A stretch of 64,000 bases of DNA from Paramarasmius palmivorus (lineage: Eukaryota; Basidiomycota; Agaricomycetes; Agaricales; Marasmiaceae), in the NCBI GenBank assembly GCA_037176845.1, contig JAYKXP010000081.1:186001-250000 (forward strand), read 5' to 3'. Below are positions 1-11,774 of this stretch, piece after piece. A program made the position numbers and the translations under genes. Under the pieces are notes generated by a model that was not told the DNA's origin, did no database searches, and worked only from the letters and a program-made list of their open reading frames with translations. Positions within the stretch are counted from its first letter, which is position 1. The number at the start of each line of letters is the position of its first letter.

Positions 1-426
1 ATGTTCTACCTCCTTCACATCCAGTACCATCCCAAAAGTGCGAAACTGCTTTCTGACACCATCAATGTCCAGGGTGAGATCCTGTTCACCTCTTGGTCTC
101 CATACGAACGTCCGCGACTCGCCCTTCCAAAGCCTCGCGAGTGTAATTGGGTTCAATCTTGACACATCGTCGGATGACTGTGTATGTTGACCGTGAGCTA
201 GGGCAAATTGTAAGGCAACACGGTGGTCGAGAAAGCTGATGTAGGCAGTTTGGTCTCGGTAGACTTGGATCTGTTCTATGGGTTCATAGGGACGGAGGTC
301 ATCGTATGTTAGAGGTGTGCCTTGAACTTTCACGGTTCGGGAGGTTTTGAGAGCAGAAAGATGAATAGGACGGCAATGGTGAGAGCAGGTGTTCAACCAG
401 CGAAAAGGCCGGAGGGAAGAGGACAT
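1..426 (-). CDS. RRM-like protein, N-terminal part (cut by window edge)
   Basis: The frame from an ATG at 426 stays open to base 1 (142 codons) and runs off the window. Its translation matches the plus-strand gene at 1458-2850 almost throughout: start MSSSLRPFRW, then GTPLTYDDLRPYEPIE, then a segment beginning GESRTFVW that leads into an RRM-like strand and helix (DIDGVRKQFRTFGMVLDV). The two genes point away from each other, so this is an inverted duplicate. The basic, Ser/His-rich N-terminus could be a mitochondrial presequence, which is inference. Function is unknown beyond probable RNA binding. Only the start is visible, so intactness cannot be judged. Confidence 0.75.
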   Translation of the reverse strand, partial: MSSSLRPFRWLNTCSHHCRPIHLSALKTSRTVKVQGTPLTYDDLRPYEPIEQIQVYRDQTAYISFLDHRVALQFALAHGQHTQSSDDVSRLNPITLARLWKGESRTFVWRPRGEQDLTLDIDGVRKQFRTFGMVLDVKEVEH

Positions 427-1457
427 CTCGTGGGAACTACACGATTTATTCTCCTTCTTTCCTCCTCTCATCGACCTCTCATCGTCACGGATTTCCGACT
501 GGTTCTGTATGCTTAGAAGACTTGAGAATTCGAGCTTCATCTGGGACGGTACATCGGCAATGGGTAAAGACGCGAACTTGAAGTCCAATCAGCAGACGGT
601 CAATAAACGAAATACGGAGTTGACTCTAGGTCGGTAAGCTCAAACTTTTCAGTTCTATTCTATGTGAATAGTAACACGTTTATAGGCTTGTCAATTGTCT
701 AGATGATATCTAGGTCCGTCGCACTCAAACCCATGCACTATCTTGCGCGTCATACACCGTACTCGGAAGTGTCAATGAGCGTACGGCAGGTCAGGCCAAA
801 ACTTGCTTCTGCGTAGTCTAGAAGTCTTGCGCATTCTGGAGGCCAACGCACATCATTCTATCTATCGCGAGTTTGCTCAACGAGCGCGGAAAGCGACAAG
901 AAAGGGGCTGGTCGAGAACCTCATCGTCAACCACCTTCAATTTCGGATGGATGGCTTCAAGAACACAAACACCCGAACGAGCTCCGATATGGACGCTGTA
1001 AAAGAAGGAGATCATCGCTATATCACGTTCCATGGTGAGTCTTCTATCTACTCGCTCGTTGAGTGCAACTTGACCCAAAATTCCGTTCCAGTTGGACATC
1101 TCGGGCAGACCGTAACGGTAAATGATCAATTCCGTGCTCTTCGTCGTGTGCGAATCCTGGTCCCTATCTTTTCCTGGACTCATGAGCGACGTACTAGCGA
1201 ATGTGGTGGAACATTCTAATGTCGATCCGAGGCTCTTCAAGGCCAGTATAGCGCTTTCTGGAGGATTATCTGTTGGGCATTGTCGTTGGGTTGGGCGCGC
1301 GCTCAGAGTTTGTTGGGTGACGGCTTTGGGTTCATTGGTACTATCAAGTTACATTGTCCCATCTGTACTATCGTTCGATTTGCGATACTATGTATAAAGT
1401 TCCACTATAAACCATATCCATCGTCGCTGCCTCTGCCGCCATTTCCCACGTGAGACC
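427..1457. other. intergenic region between inverted RRM-like paralogs
   Basis: This region separates the two divergent paralogs and should hold both promoters. It has weak open frames on both strands at about 800-1240. The plus-strand one contains an intron-like GTGAGT...CCAG segment at about 1033-1091, but no start codon or recognisable domain. I see no convincing gene. Confidence 0.5.
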
Positions 1458-2850
1458 ATGACCTCTTCCCTCCGGCCTTTTCGTTGGCGGCATTTTCGCG
1501 TTTCTACAACTTCCCACAACTCTCGTTCTGCGAAAATCCGGGGATTACCACTCACTTACGATGATCTCCGTCCCTACGAACCTATAGAAAACGTTCAAAT
1601 CTACCCAGACAAAACTTGTTACATCAATTTTCTTGACTCTCGCGTCGCCTCACGATTTTCACAAGCCCATGCTACAAATGCTCGGCCATCAGAAACGGGG
1701 ACAAGACTCAACTCGACTGCTTTGATAAAGCTTTGGAGAGGCGAGTCACGGACGTTTGTTTGGACAGCGAGAAGCGAAGAGGATGCTCGCGCTATGGGTA
1801 TCGACGATGTCAGGGAGCGATTCAAGACATTTGGGTTAGTGATTGATGTGGAAGAGCTAGAGCCAGAAGGTGCTACGAGGGAACGACAGTTCTCTATAAC
1901 ATTTGCGAGGTTAGACGATGCGGCCAAGGTGCATGTCCAACCAATGTTCACCGTGTTGCTTGTATCATCGTTACAGTACTCATTTATCCAAGATAGGCAG
2001 CCAAAAGCTTACCCTCAGAAGACATAACACACGTTCCTTTTGACATTGGCTCCGTCCAGCGGGATGTCAGGCCATTTCCCAAGCTAGACCCCATACCCAA
2101 ATTCCAAGGCAAAAATCTACCGGGTACGGCTCACAACCTGGTTCATCTACTTGATTTCGAGCCAAACGAGGCAAACTGGGCTCATTTTCGTGGTCTGGTT
2201 GCGTGGCTTGAAGTTGAGAGTTGTAGAATTCTGGAAGGAAATGTGTTGGTATGTCTGCCTGACTTGTACGCTATGGGCCCTTCACTTAACATATGTACTA
2301 TCAGGCAGTGAAATTTGTCGAGCCCGTTCACTCAACATTCTTCCTCGACCAAAATGCCAAAAAGGGTTTATTCAAAACCTCCTCACAATGGCCTGAGCAA
2401 TCCCCGTTCAGCGAACATCGCTGGTTAGCTTCGCAATTGGGTATAGCTAGGTTTCTCAAGATGGGTCTCCCGCGGCGAACCGACGAACTGGGACTCGAAG
2501 GAGTCAAACAAGAGATGGAAGAATCGAAAAGAGGCCCGATTGAGGGAACAATCAACGAATCCGAACGCGGAGAGATTGAGGCGAAACTGAAAGAAGAGTT
2601 TTCCAAATTTGGAGTGGTAGTCAGGACGAGTACTTACCCTGGAGTGGTAGCCTACCCAAAACGTCGGCAGGGGTACATTGAGTTTGCGGATACGGACAGT
2701 GCGGTAGAGGCTATGAGGACTCATATCGACTCTGGAGGTCGTTTTGGAGGAGAGCATATGATGTTCTATCCTAAACCACAAGGACGGAATCCGTTCCTGA
2801 ACACGGTGGTGGGCAAGCACAGTTTGAATTTGGGCTGGTTAGGATGGTAG
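1458..2850 (+). CDS. RRM-like protein (intact paralog)
   Basis: Exons are 1458-1928, 1997-2248 and 2305-2850. Both introns (68 and 56 bp) are GT-AG and phase 0, giving about 422 residues. Two RRM-like stretches are visible. One is central (GIDDVRERFKTFGLVIDVEE followed by RQFSITFARLDDAAKAAKS). The other is C-terminal (LKEEFSKFGVVVRT, then QGYIEFADTDSAVEAM). The N-terminus is basic and Ser/Thr-rich, possibly a mitochondrial presequence. RNA binding is inferred from the fold; the canonical aromatic RNP motifs are weak. The paralog at 1-426 is inverted and shares the start and the PLTYDDLRPYEP segment. Confidence 0.75.
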
Positions 2851-3687
2851 CACTCGAGCGAGCATGTCAAAGTTGTTTAGGAACGCTATAGAATACTCAT
2901 GTAACTAAGGCTGTTTCGGATTGTCACTACCTATCCTTCAAGCTTCAAGCTTCAGCGCAGGCGAAGGAGCGCTAGAGGCGTGGGAAGTACGACCTCACTT
3001 GTCTCTCCTAGTCTCCGCGACACCAAAATCGACACTGAAACCTCTGTACCCCCAGACAAGACTCAATAATTCCTAGGCATGTCACGAAGAACGTAGGAAG
3101 CGTATTGAGAAAGAGATGAGGGGCCGCGCAGAAGGTTTTGAGAAACAGGGAGGAGAAAAAAAACAGAATGGTGCGCCTTCTTTTTGCTTTACATAGAAAA
3201 TTGACAGAAAACTAAGAATTCTTTTAGACGTGTCTATCATTCATCGGGCTTCTATGTCTATCCCATCATGCACGCAATTTTAGAACGGATAAATCTAGTT
3301 CGACGAATCTGGCATGTATCGCTCCATATAACCCATCTATCACGGTCTCAACGTCGATTTTCTACTCAAATCTGCGATTGACACTGGTTCCGAGTCAACG
3401 ACTGCGTTGATCCCCATCCCGAGGAACTTCTCAAGGTGCCATGCTATTCAAACGACACGGTTTCTGGCTTTGGTTGTTCTACCATGCTCAAAAAAGTGCT
3501 CTCTCGTACTAGCATAGTCCTCAAGTAAGCCCTATCGTAGTTGAAATCACAAGATTTCAAGCTAATCGCCTCTAGACGGTATCGCCGAGTACGGTCTCTG
3601 ATCGATATAATGTCTCGCTTCCATGACGTATAAACATTAACCCAGTACTATCGGGAAGCACACTTCCATCCTATCCTCTCTCGCACA
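2851..3687. other. intergenic region
   Basis: Holds the 3' flank of the RRM-like gene and the promoter of the giant gene. No convincing open frame apart from very short ones. A TATA-like site lies at 3629-3635. Confidence 0.6.
3629..3635 (+). promoter_or_regulatory. TATA box of the giant eight-cysteine gene
   Basis: TATAAAC lies 53 bp upstream of the ATG at 3688, in a pyrimidine-rich leader. The position is typical for strongly expressed fungal genes. Confidence 0.5.
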
Positions 3688-6600
3688 ATGCGACTACTAC
3701 ATCGAGCGATTCTTCTCGCTCATCTACATCCTATCATTCTTGCCTCGCCTATCTCGCCCAGGGCCACGAGCGCATGCAGTAATGGCGGTACTGCCTATTG
3801 TTGTAACGGTGGCATAGCAGCGGCGAATTGTTTGCTAGGCGAATCATGGTGCATTTGGTTTTCCATCGCGTTTTATGGGCGATTGCTTACGTTTTTTCTC
3901 ATTGACAGCTCTTCGGGAACGGTGTACTGCTGCCAGAACGATAACAACCAAAGTACGTGTTCCACGCGTCTCCTGAGGATTGTGTATCGACCCTTGAGTA
4001 TACGTAGACGGCGTCATCAATATCAATGAAGATAATTGTAGCCCATGTAACAGTGGTGGTCCATCGCCAGGTTTTGGGGAATCTTTCCCGACTGGAGCTT
4101 TGGGAAGCGCAGCTGGCTTAGGCGGCTCGAGTGGGGGTTTGGAAGGTGTTAATGGTCTGGCAGGAGGCTCGAGCGAGGTTGGAACTGGGACATTGGGAAA
4201 TGTTACGAGTGCCGCTGGAAGCTCGATTGGCACCGGTGGTTTGACTGGAGCATTGGGAGGTACAGTGGGAAGTGTTACAGGAACCTCAGATAGCTCTGGA
4301 AGTTCTACGGGGACAACTGGACCCTTGGGAACGGTCGCCAGTGGACTGACTGGTCCAGGTGATGCTGTAGTCGCGGGAGTTTCGGGAAACGCGACAGGGA
4401 ACTCGACCAGTAGTACGAGCGATTCCGAATCTTTAGGAAGTGCTGCCAATGGCGCAACTGGATCCCTGGGCAGTACCGCCGCGGTCTCAACCAATACTAG
4501 CGCTCTAGGTGATGCTACGATGCTGGGAAACCCAATGGAAGGGATAAGCGGTACTTCAAGCGATCCAGGAACTTTAGGGAGTGCCGCCACTGGTACAGCT
4601 GGAGGTACAGCTGATGCTAGTGGTATAAATGGATCATTGGGAACCACTACCGGAACTTTAACGGCTTCGAACGACGCTGGAGGATCGATCGAAGGAATAG
4701 GAAGCACAACGGTGGGCGGATTGGCTGGTTCGAGCAGCCCAGGCGATACTGGAGTAGCAGAAACTCTGGGAAACGCGACAGGAAGTTTAACCAGCGGTTC
4801 GAGCGATCCTGGAAGTTTGGGGAGTGCTGCTGATGTCACAACCGGATCCCTGGGTAGTCTGGGATCAACCAGTTCCAGCAACCCAAGCGATACCTTGGGA
4901 AACGCAACAGGAGGTGTCGGTTCAACCGTTTCCGGCTTAGGGGGTGCTACCAATGGTGCAACTGGAGGTTCAGCCGATCTCGGTGGCTTAGCAGGATCAT
5001 TGGGAAGCACCGCTGATACCGGAGGATTGACTGGAGGAACAGGAAGCGTAACAACGGGTAGCTCGACCGATTTAGGTTCAGAGGTCGCAAGCAACACTAC
5101 CGGAGCACTGATAAACGCAACGGAAGGCTTAACGGCCACCAGTTCTTCAGGTGGTTCTACTACGTTGGGAGGTGCGATTGCCAGTTCAGGCAGCACTCTA
5201 GGAAGTGACACCAATGATACAAGCAACAATCCTTTGGGTGGCGCGACTGGCGTTCTGACCGGCACGAGTAGTTCAGACGCCTCTGGAACATCGGGAAGCA
5301 TCACGAGTGGCTTGAACGGTACCGGAGCTCTCAATAATGCGACTAGTGGTTTGGGTACTTCAGGTAACTTTGGAACGTTGTGTGTCATGTATGACGGACT
5401 AACAAAGGGTTTAGGTGACACTTTGGAAAATGCCACCAATGTTTCCACTGACGCCTCAAGTAATTTGAGTGGAACTCTGGGCAGCACCACCAATTTGACT
5501 GGTTCATCTGGAGCGTTGGGTGATGCTACAGATGGTGTAACAAATTCAAACAGCTCAAGTGTTGCTGGAACGTTAACTGGAACCGTGGCGGGTGCGACTA
5601 ATGGCCTGACCAGTTCAAATGATTCGAACAATCCCGGTGTGTTGGGGAATGCTACTAGCGGTTTGGATAGCTCGGGTAAGTCCAAAATCTTCGGTGATAT
5701 GACAAATGAGTTTACAGTGATATTAGGAGAGACTTTAGAAAACACCACCGGTACTCTGACAAATGGGTTGGGTGATACCGGCAGCAACACTCTCGGAAGC
5801 GTCGAAGGAAGCTTAACGAGTGTGACCAATTCAAATGAAACTGGAACATTGGGAGCTGCAACAGGAAGCACGATTGGCGCCAGTGAAGCTGGGACGCCAG
5901 GTACAACTAGTAACGTCACAGGAGCTGTAGATGGCGCAACGGGAGCTGCTACGAATGGCTTGACCAGTTTGGGCGATGCTGATGATTCGGCGGCTGGGAC
6001 ACTTGGAGATGTTACTAGTGGATCTAGCGGAGCGTTAACCAGTGCCGGTGCAAGTGAATCCGGCGTATTGGGAAACGCTACCAATGGCGCAAGTGGAGGT
6101 TCCCCTTCGAACGGTTTGACTGGATCGCTGGGAAGTAATGCTGGCGTAACAAGTTCAAGCACTTTAGGCGATACCGGAGAATTGAGTGCGACATCAGGAA
6201 GCGCGACAAGTTCAGTTTTACCTGGCAACAGTGACATTGGTTCCACTGGGACGATAGCAAACACAACGGGAAGTGTCGGAAGTACAGATCCTGCAGATAC
6301 ATCGGGCAGCGTAACCGGTGGTTTAACCAGTCCTCTGGGAGGTGTTGGTGGTGGTACGACTGGCGATTCAGTCAGTAACGCTTCGGGGAGCGCAGCGGCT
6401 ACCTTGGACAATACGGGGAGTTTGGCCTCAGAAACATTGGGGAGTGCGTCGGGAGGCTTGACCTCAGGGGACTCTGGAATGCTCAGTAATGTGACCAGCG
6501 GAATAACTGGAAGTTCAGTCAATTCAGGTAGCGGGACTTTGGGAAACGTCACCGGTGGTTTAGGCACTTCAGGTGAGTTTGTATCATTGAGTAATACATT

Positions 6601-9600
6601 TTATGCTGAAGAGAAGCTCAGGTGACGCATTAGGAAGTACCACCGACAGTTTGACCGAAGGGTCGAGCGCTTCAATCGGTGGAACTCTGGGTAACACCTC
6701 TGGTGATTTGACCAACTCGTCTGGAACATTGGGGGATGCCACAGAAGGTCTAACGAGTTCGAACACTTCGAGCACTGCTGGTGCCTTAACCGGAACGCTG
6801 GCTGGTGCAACTGGTAGCCTAAATGGGTCGGATGGTTTAGGCAATTCTGGTTTGGAAAATATCACTGATGGCGTGGACAGTTCAGGTAATTCCGGAAGAT
6901 CAGTGATGCGGTTCATGGGCTAACTGTAATCTCAGGCAGCACTTTAGGAGGCACTGCCAATGGTTTGACTGGTGGTTTGGGCAATACAGATAGCGGGATC
7001 CTCGGAAACACTACGGGAAGCTTGACAAGTTCGGGCAGTTCAAATAACACTGGAACGTTGGGAACTTTGACAGGAAGCTCAGTTGGCTCGGGTGGTTCTG
7101 GAACGCTTGACAGCATAATCAGCAATATCACGGGAACTACAGGTGGCGTGACAGCAGTCCTTACCAACTCAAGTAGCCCGGCGACTAGCGCACTTGGAGC
7201 CACAAATCTCACTAGTTCCGATAGCTTAGGCGAACCTGGAACGTCTGCCATTGACAGTTCGGGTACTTCAGGTGAACCCATGAATCCGTCTAATGCACTT
7301 TTTACAATGACTAACTAAAACTCCAGGTGACGCCGTTGGAAATGCTACCAATGGTTTGACTGGAGGACTATCCAACTCGATTGGCGGAACTCTGGGTGAT
7401 ACTACCAGTGATATAACTGGCTCAGGTAGCTCTGAAACCTTGGGAAATGCAACGGAAGGCTTAACGAGCTCGAGCAATGTCGGAGCTTCAACTGGTAACC
7501 TGGCTGGTACAAATACTTCACAGAATTCTGGAGCTTTGGGGAATGTCGCAAGCGATGTGGATAGCTCAGGTAATCTCAGAGTATAGGTCATGTAACCGAC
7601 GGGCTGACTGAGATGGTTCAACAGGTGTATCCAGTAGTACAAGCAGCGATTCAATTGGTGACACTTCAGGAAGCGCCTCGGGTAGTTCAATCTCAACCAT
7701 AGGAACCACAGTGGGAGTTTCAAATGGCTCGGAAGATTCTGACACCCTCAACAATGCGACTAGCGCAGCCACGGGTGGAGTGCTAGGAAATGTCACAGGA
7801 AACCTGACCAGCTCCAACGGGTCAAATAATTCCGGAGTTTTAGGAAACGTCACCAATGAGTTGGGTACTTCAGGTAAGTCTGAAATACTGTATAAAAGTT
7901 TCAATGAACTGACAAGTGCAGGTGGCACCTTGGGAATTACCACCGACGACTTGACTGGACAATCAAGTGATTCGAGCGAAGTTCCAAGCAATGCCACCAC
8001 CTTGAGTGGCATAGCTGACTCTGGCACTCCAGGAGACGCAACGGGAGGCTCAACGAATTTAAACACCTCGAGCAGCACCGGAGTATCAACTGCTACTTTG
8101 ACAGGAACCTCTGCTGGCTCAACCAACTCAGGGAGTACCAACAATGCCAGCGACATAGCTGTAGGTTCGAATGGGACTTTGGGAGGCGTAACCGATGGCC
8201 TTACCAGCTTGGCGGTTTCGGCCGGTACCTCGACCACAACGACAGAGAACACCAGTCTGACTGGAGGAGTGGGATCATCGGATGGCGCTTTAGGTGGTCC
8301 TACTGCAGCTTCTGGTGATTCGGGTAACGCTGGAAGTCTCACTGAGACCTTGGGAAATGCCGCTAATGGCGTGACCAATGGTACCAGCAGTTCCGGAGAT
8401 ACGGAATCGTTGGGAAGTGGTTCCGGGAGCGTCACAGGAAGCGTCGCAAATGATTTAACCGGAGCTTCGAGTGGTTCAAGCAGTACTGGCACAGGAAATC
8501 CGACTGGAGCATCAAGTAGCACTGGCAGTTTGACAGGTAGTGCGGTCGATTCTGGAAGTGCGAGTACTTCGGGAGGTTCAGCTGAGTCGTTGAGCGGTGC
8601 CGTCGATGGACTAACTGGAGGTTCAAACTCAACTGACTCTGGAAATTTGGTCAGTACCCTCGCAAGCGCTATTGCAAGTGCTACAGGAACCTCGGTTAAT
8701 CCCGTGAGCCCGAGTGCAACATTAGGAGCCGTCACTAGCGTCGTCACCGGATCTGGGACGTCTGGAGATGCAGGTATTTCGGGCGATATCACCAATGGTA
8801 CAACTACAACCAGTGGTTTGACTGGCGAGAATGGTTCCGGTACGGTTTTGGGAGGTACAGCGAATTTAAGTGCTGATTCCGCGACCTCGACTGGAACATT
8901 GGGAGGCATTACCAATAGTTCTACCGCTGCTTCGAGCTTGGATAGCGCAAACGGAACCTTAGGAGCAGTCAACAGTGGCGCTACCGGAGGTTCCAGTACT
9001 TCTGGCGACACCGGAAGTTCAGGGACATTGGGCGACATTACCGGAAGTGCAATCGGAACTTCAAGCGGCCCAAGTACCACTGTTGATACTTTAGGTACAG
9101 TTACCGGCAGCTCAACTTCGAGCAACTCAAGCGACTCTATAGGTACCTCAGGTATCACTACCGGAGGTTCTGGTACTTCCAGCAGCACTGGGGATGCGGG
9201 AACGTTGGGAGACTTTGTCAGTGGTCTCGCCGGAGGTCCTGTCAGCTCAAGCAACACTTCGAGCGCGACCTCGGGCAACAGTGGCTCATCAGGGAGCTCA
9301 AACAATTCCGGAAGCACTGGTAGTTCCGGTGACTTGATCACAACCTTGGTCAGCGTGGTCAGCAGCGCTACACAAAGCGCCGGTGTTCCTGGTACTACAG
9401 GGTTGTCGACGAGTAGCTCTGGGAGCTCGATATCTAGAACGTCAGTTGGAGGCGTCGCCGATGTTTTAGGTGGTTCAGGTTCCACGATTAGCACTGGGGG
9501 CATCACAGGGGGGACAAGTAGCTTGGCAAGCACTTCCGGGAGCTCCAGTGATTCTACTTCCGGCAGTTCCGGCAATTTGACTGGAACTTTAGCGAGTGTT

Positions 9601-10191
9601 GTCACCGACGCTACGCAAAGTGCTGCGGTTCCTGTTAATACAGGTTTGACGAGTAGTTCTGCAAGCTCAAGCAGCACATCTGGAGCATTAGCAGGTTCTG
9701 GTGGCATTGTAGGTGGTTTAGGTTCCGTGACTGGCCCTGGAGGCGTTACAGGGGGAACAAGCAGCTCACCCGGCGTTCCTGGAAGTTCCACCAGCTCTGC
9801 AAGCACAAGTAGCGTCACGAGCTCGAGCTCTAGCGATTCAACAGGGGTTTCAGGAAATACCGGCGACTTGATCGGGACCTTGCGAAGTGTCGTTAGCAGC
9901 GTTACGCAAAGTGCCAGCGTCTCTGTCAATACAGGATCAACGTCAACGAGTACCTCCACGAGCTCGCGTACCATTTCGACCGGAGCTTCTGGCAGCAGCT
10001 CAGGTGGTTCAGGCATTGCGACCGCTATCGGGGGTGTTGCAGGCTCCGGAAGTTCCAGCAGCTCTGCAAGTTCAAGTAGCCCTACGAACTTGATCTCTAA
10101 TGGTTTAGCGGGCGGCTCAGGTGGTTCTGGAAGCTCGACTGGAGGTTCGGCCGCAAGCTCAAGTAGTTGGGAGGCGGCTTGTGAGCTATGA
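3688..10191 (+). CDS. giant secreted protein: hydrophobin-like eight-Cys module plus Gly/Ser/Thr/Asn-rich tail
   Basis: Exons are 3688-3848, 3909-3952, 4008-5363, 5415-5675, 5727-6572, 6622-6885, 6936-7271, 7327-7569, 7625-7873 and 7922-10191, giving about 2009 residues. A signal peptide (MRLLHRAILLAHLHPIILAS) is followed by eight cysteines spaced C-x7-CC-x8-C-x5-C-x6-CC-x16-C, including AYCCNGG, VYCCQNDNNQ and a closing DNC. The order C..CC..C..C..CC..C and the segment CC-x-N-D-N-N-Q-N-G-V-I-N resemble class I hydrophobins. The C3-C4 and C4-C5 loops, however, are far shorter than hydrophobins allow. Intron 1 splits the fifth Cys codon. About 1900 residues of imperfect LGNATGGLTS-type repeats follow, rich in N-x-S/T sites, with no final membrane segment. 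Seven tail introns all lie in phase 1 after a T/S-S-G motif. A cell-wall or surface coat role is inferred. The 46.1-kb gene shares the module. Confidence 0.8.
4080..10160 (+). repeat. imperfect Gly/Ser/Thr/Asn-rich coding repeats
   Basis: The coding sequence is built from degenerate units around 'LG-[ND]-x-T-x-G-L-T-S-x-[SG]'. Recurrent codons are TTGGGA (LG) and ACCGG or ACTGG (TG). The last third shifts to Ser-rich units such as SGSSSSTS. Unit length drifts, so this is a decayed tandem array, not a clean satellite. It also creates long open frames on the opposite strand. Confidence 0.8.
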
Positions 10192-10868
10192 GAAGCCTAG
10201 AATGAAAGAACAAATGTGTAACTTCAATACTATGTAGTACTAACACGAATCTTCCTCTCGAATGATTGATCCAATGTAAAGGGCTAGCGCTAACCCGAGA
10301 TCCAGCGCTCAGAATGAGCGCGTAAGTATGTAGCTTAAGAATGGTATGATTGCATCGAGTGGGGAAAACGCGCCTAGACATTATTCGAGATGTTCATGGA
10401 GATTGGGCTTGTCGCTTGATTATATCGATGAGAATGAATCCGACGCGCAGAAGAGGTATCTGAGAGAATGTTCTTCGTTGTTGAGTAGCTGCTATTCTAA
10501 GATAACCGACCGACGGATGCGGCGACGCACGAACCACCACCATGATTTATGGGCAGTCCGACACTCGCCTCTTCTTTATCTCGATTTCCTCACCAATACT
10601 ACCTTGATCGATTTTGACTCGTCTTGACAGGAATTTTTTACGCCTCGCAATAATGTCTACTCTCGAATGACTATCGCAATGCCCGTCTTATGCTCTTCCT
10701 CTCACAACTTTTCCCTCGTCATAACAGCGCTTCTGGATTCTCTATCGTTACTCCACTCAAATGGATCGGACCTCACCAATAAAGACATTCATAATTAGAA
10801 GACTGGTGTTCAAATAGAAGGATAATAATGCGCAGTGAAGGAGCGAGGAACGAGGAACGAACGATTAG
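10192..10868. other. intergenic region
   Basis: 3' flank of the giant gene. Only short open frames without recognisable content are present. Confidence 0.5.
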
Positions 10869-11720
10869 ATGACGTTGAACTGCGTTGAGCAGGTGAGTGT
10901 ACTGCCTGCTTGCTCTCGTCGTGACCGGTGCAAATATCTAGTCTCCCCTAGCGAATATCGGGAACATTGTGACTCAAGTTGTTTCCTGGGATATTTGCAG
11001 GGCAAGAATGTTATTCGGAAGACTCACCGTACACACAATTGGCAAGTAGCCTGGACGAATGGACGACTCAACGCGCCTAGCTCTACAGAGCAAGAAATCA
11101 CTGCAACCATTACACGAAATGGAAATCTATCGCATCCTCAACTGATTCAGGCCCAACATTTACAACAGAGCGCGAGTGCTCTTCGCCGTATTCATCGAAG
11201 TATCAGCTCTGTCCAATCAACAGATGTTAGATCAGGTCTCGGGCTCAGCTTATCACGCTCAGCGGTAAGTGTGCTTTGTTTCATGAACAGTGTAGTTTTA
11301 CTTCCTTAGGGACAGTTAAGAAGGGGCATACCTCTTCGCAGACTTACTGGACCGACGATAGTTCACGAATCCGCGTGTCAGCATCAAATTAGGCAAAACG
11401 GAAGCCCGGACGGCGTTCTATTCCACCTCGTTTATAATCTCAGGCCCACAGATACTCAGAAATCGCCTTTTTGCGCTCTTGAACTTGAAAAAGGGATCAT
11501 CGACTCGGTCATGCTTGGCTTAAGGGCGGAAGTATATACTTCCTTCTCTCTGAGGTACGGGTACATATACGCCCGGCCGAACAATACCCCAGGCTTCCCC
11601 ACGCTACACTCTGGGGTCTGCGGGTTTTGGAGATCGGATCTTGGCCAGGAAATAGCCACACGAAGCGGAAAGTTTGGGATATCTCTTCTTGCTCTTGACC
11701 GCCATGACAGTCGAATATAA
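10869..11720 (+). CDS. hypothetical protein (weak model)
   Basis: A tentative gene with exons 10869-10892, 11001-11264 and 11310-11720. Both introns have good borders (GTGAGT...TTGCAG and GTAAGT...CTTAG), all phases agree, and the last exon is open for 137 codons, giving about 232 residues. The product has no domain I recognise. The stop codon lies within the TATA box of the downstream transketolase, and an opposite-strand frame of similar length is also open here. It may be a real small gene or a chance open stretch in a promoter region. Confidence 0.3.
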
Positions 11721-11724
11721 AAAG
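11716..11724 (+). promoter_or_regulatory. TATA box of the transketolase-like gene
   Basis: TATAAAAAG lies about 50 bp upstream of the ATG at 11775, followed by a CT-rich leader. Confidence 0.55.
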
Positions 11725-11774
11725 AGACTTTCTGCAGCTTCATTTGAACCACTTTCTCCCCCTCGACGGTCCTC

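Noticed and set aside
818..1240. A 140-codon minus-strand frame and an overlapping 138-codon plus-strand frame
   Set aside because: No recognisable motif. The plus frame lacks an ATG, and the minus frame lacks supporting splice signals. Kept only as an intergenic note.
3844..6567. A 907-codon open frame on the minus strand opposite the giant gene (and a similar 816-codon frame at 7566-10016)
   Set aside because: It is the shadow of GC-biased Gly/Ser/Thr codons (reverse complements of LGN and TSG give Pro/Val/Leu). It has no start context, crosses the true introns without matching splice sites, and its Pro/Val/Leu composition is exactly what that bias predicts.
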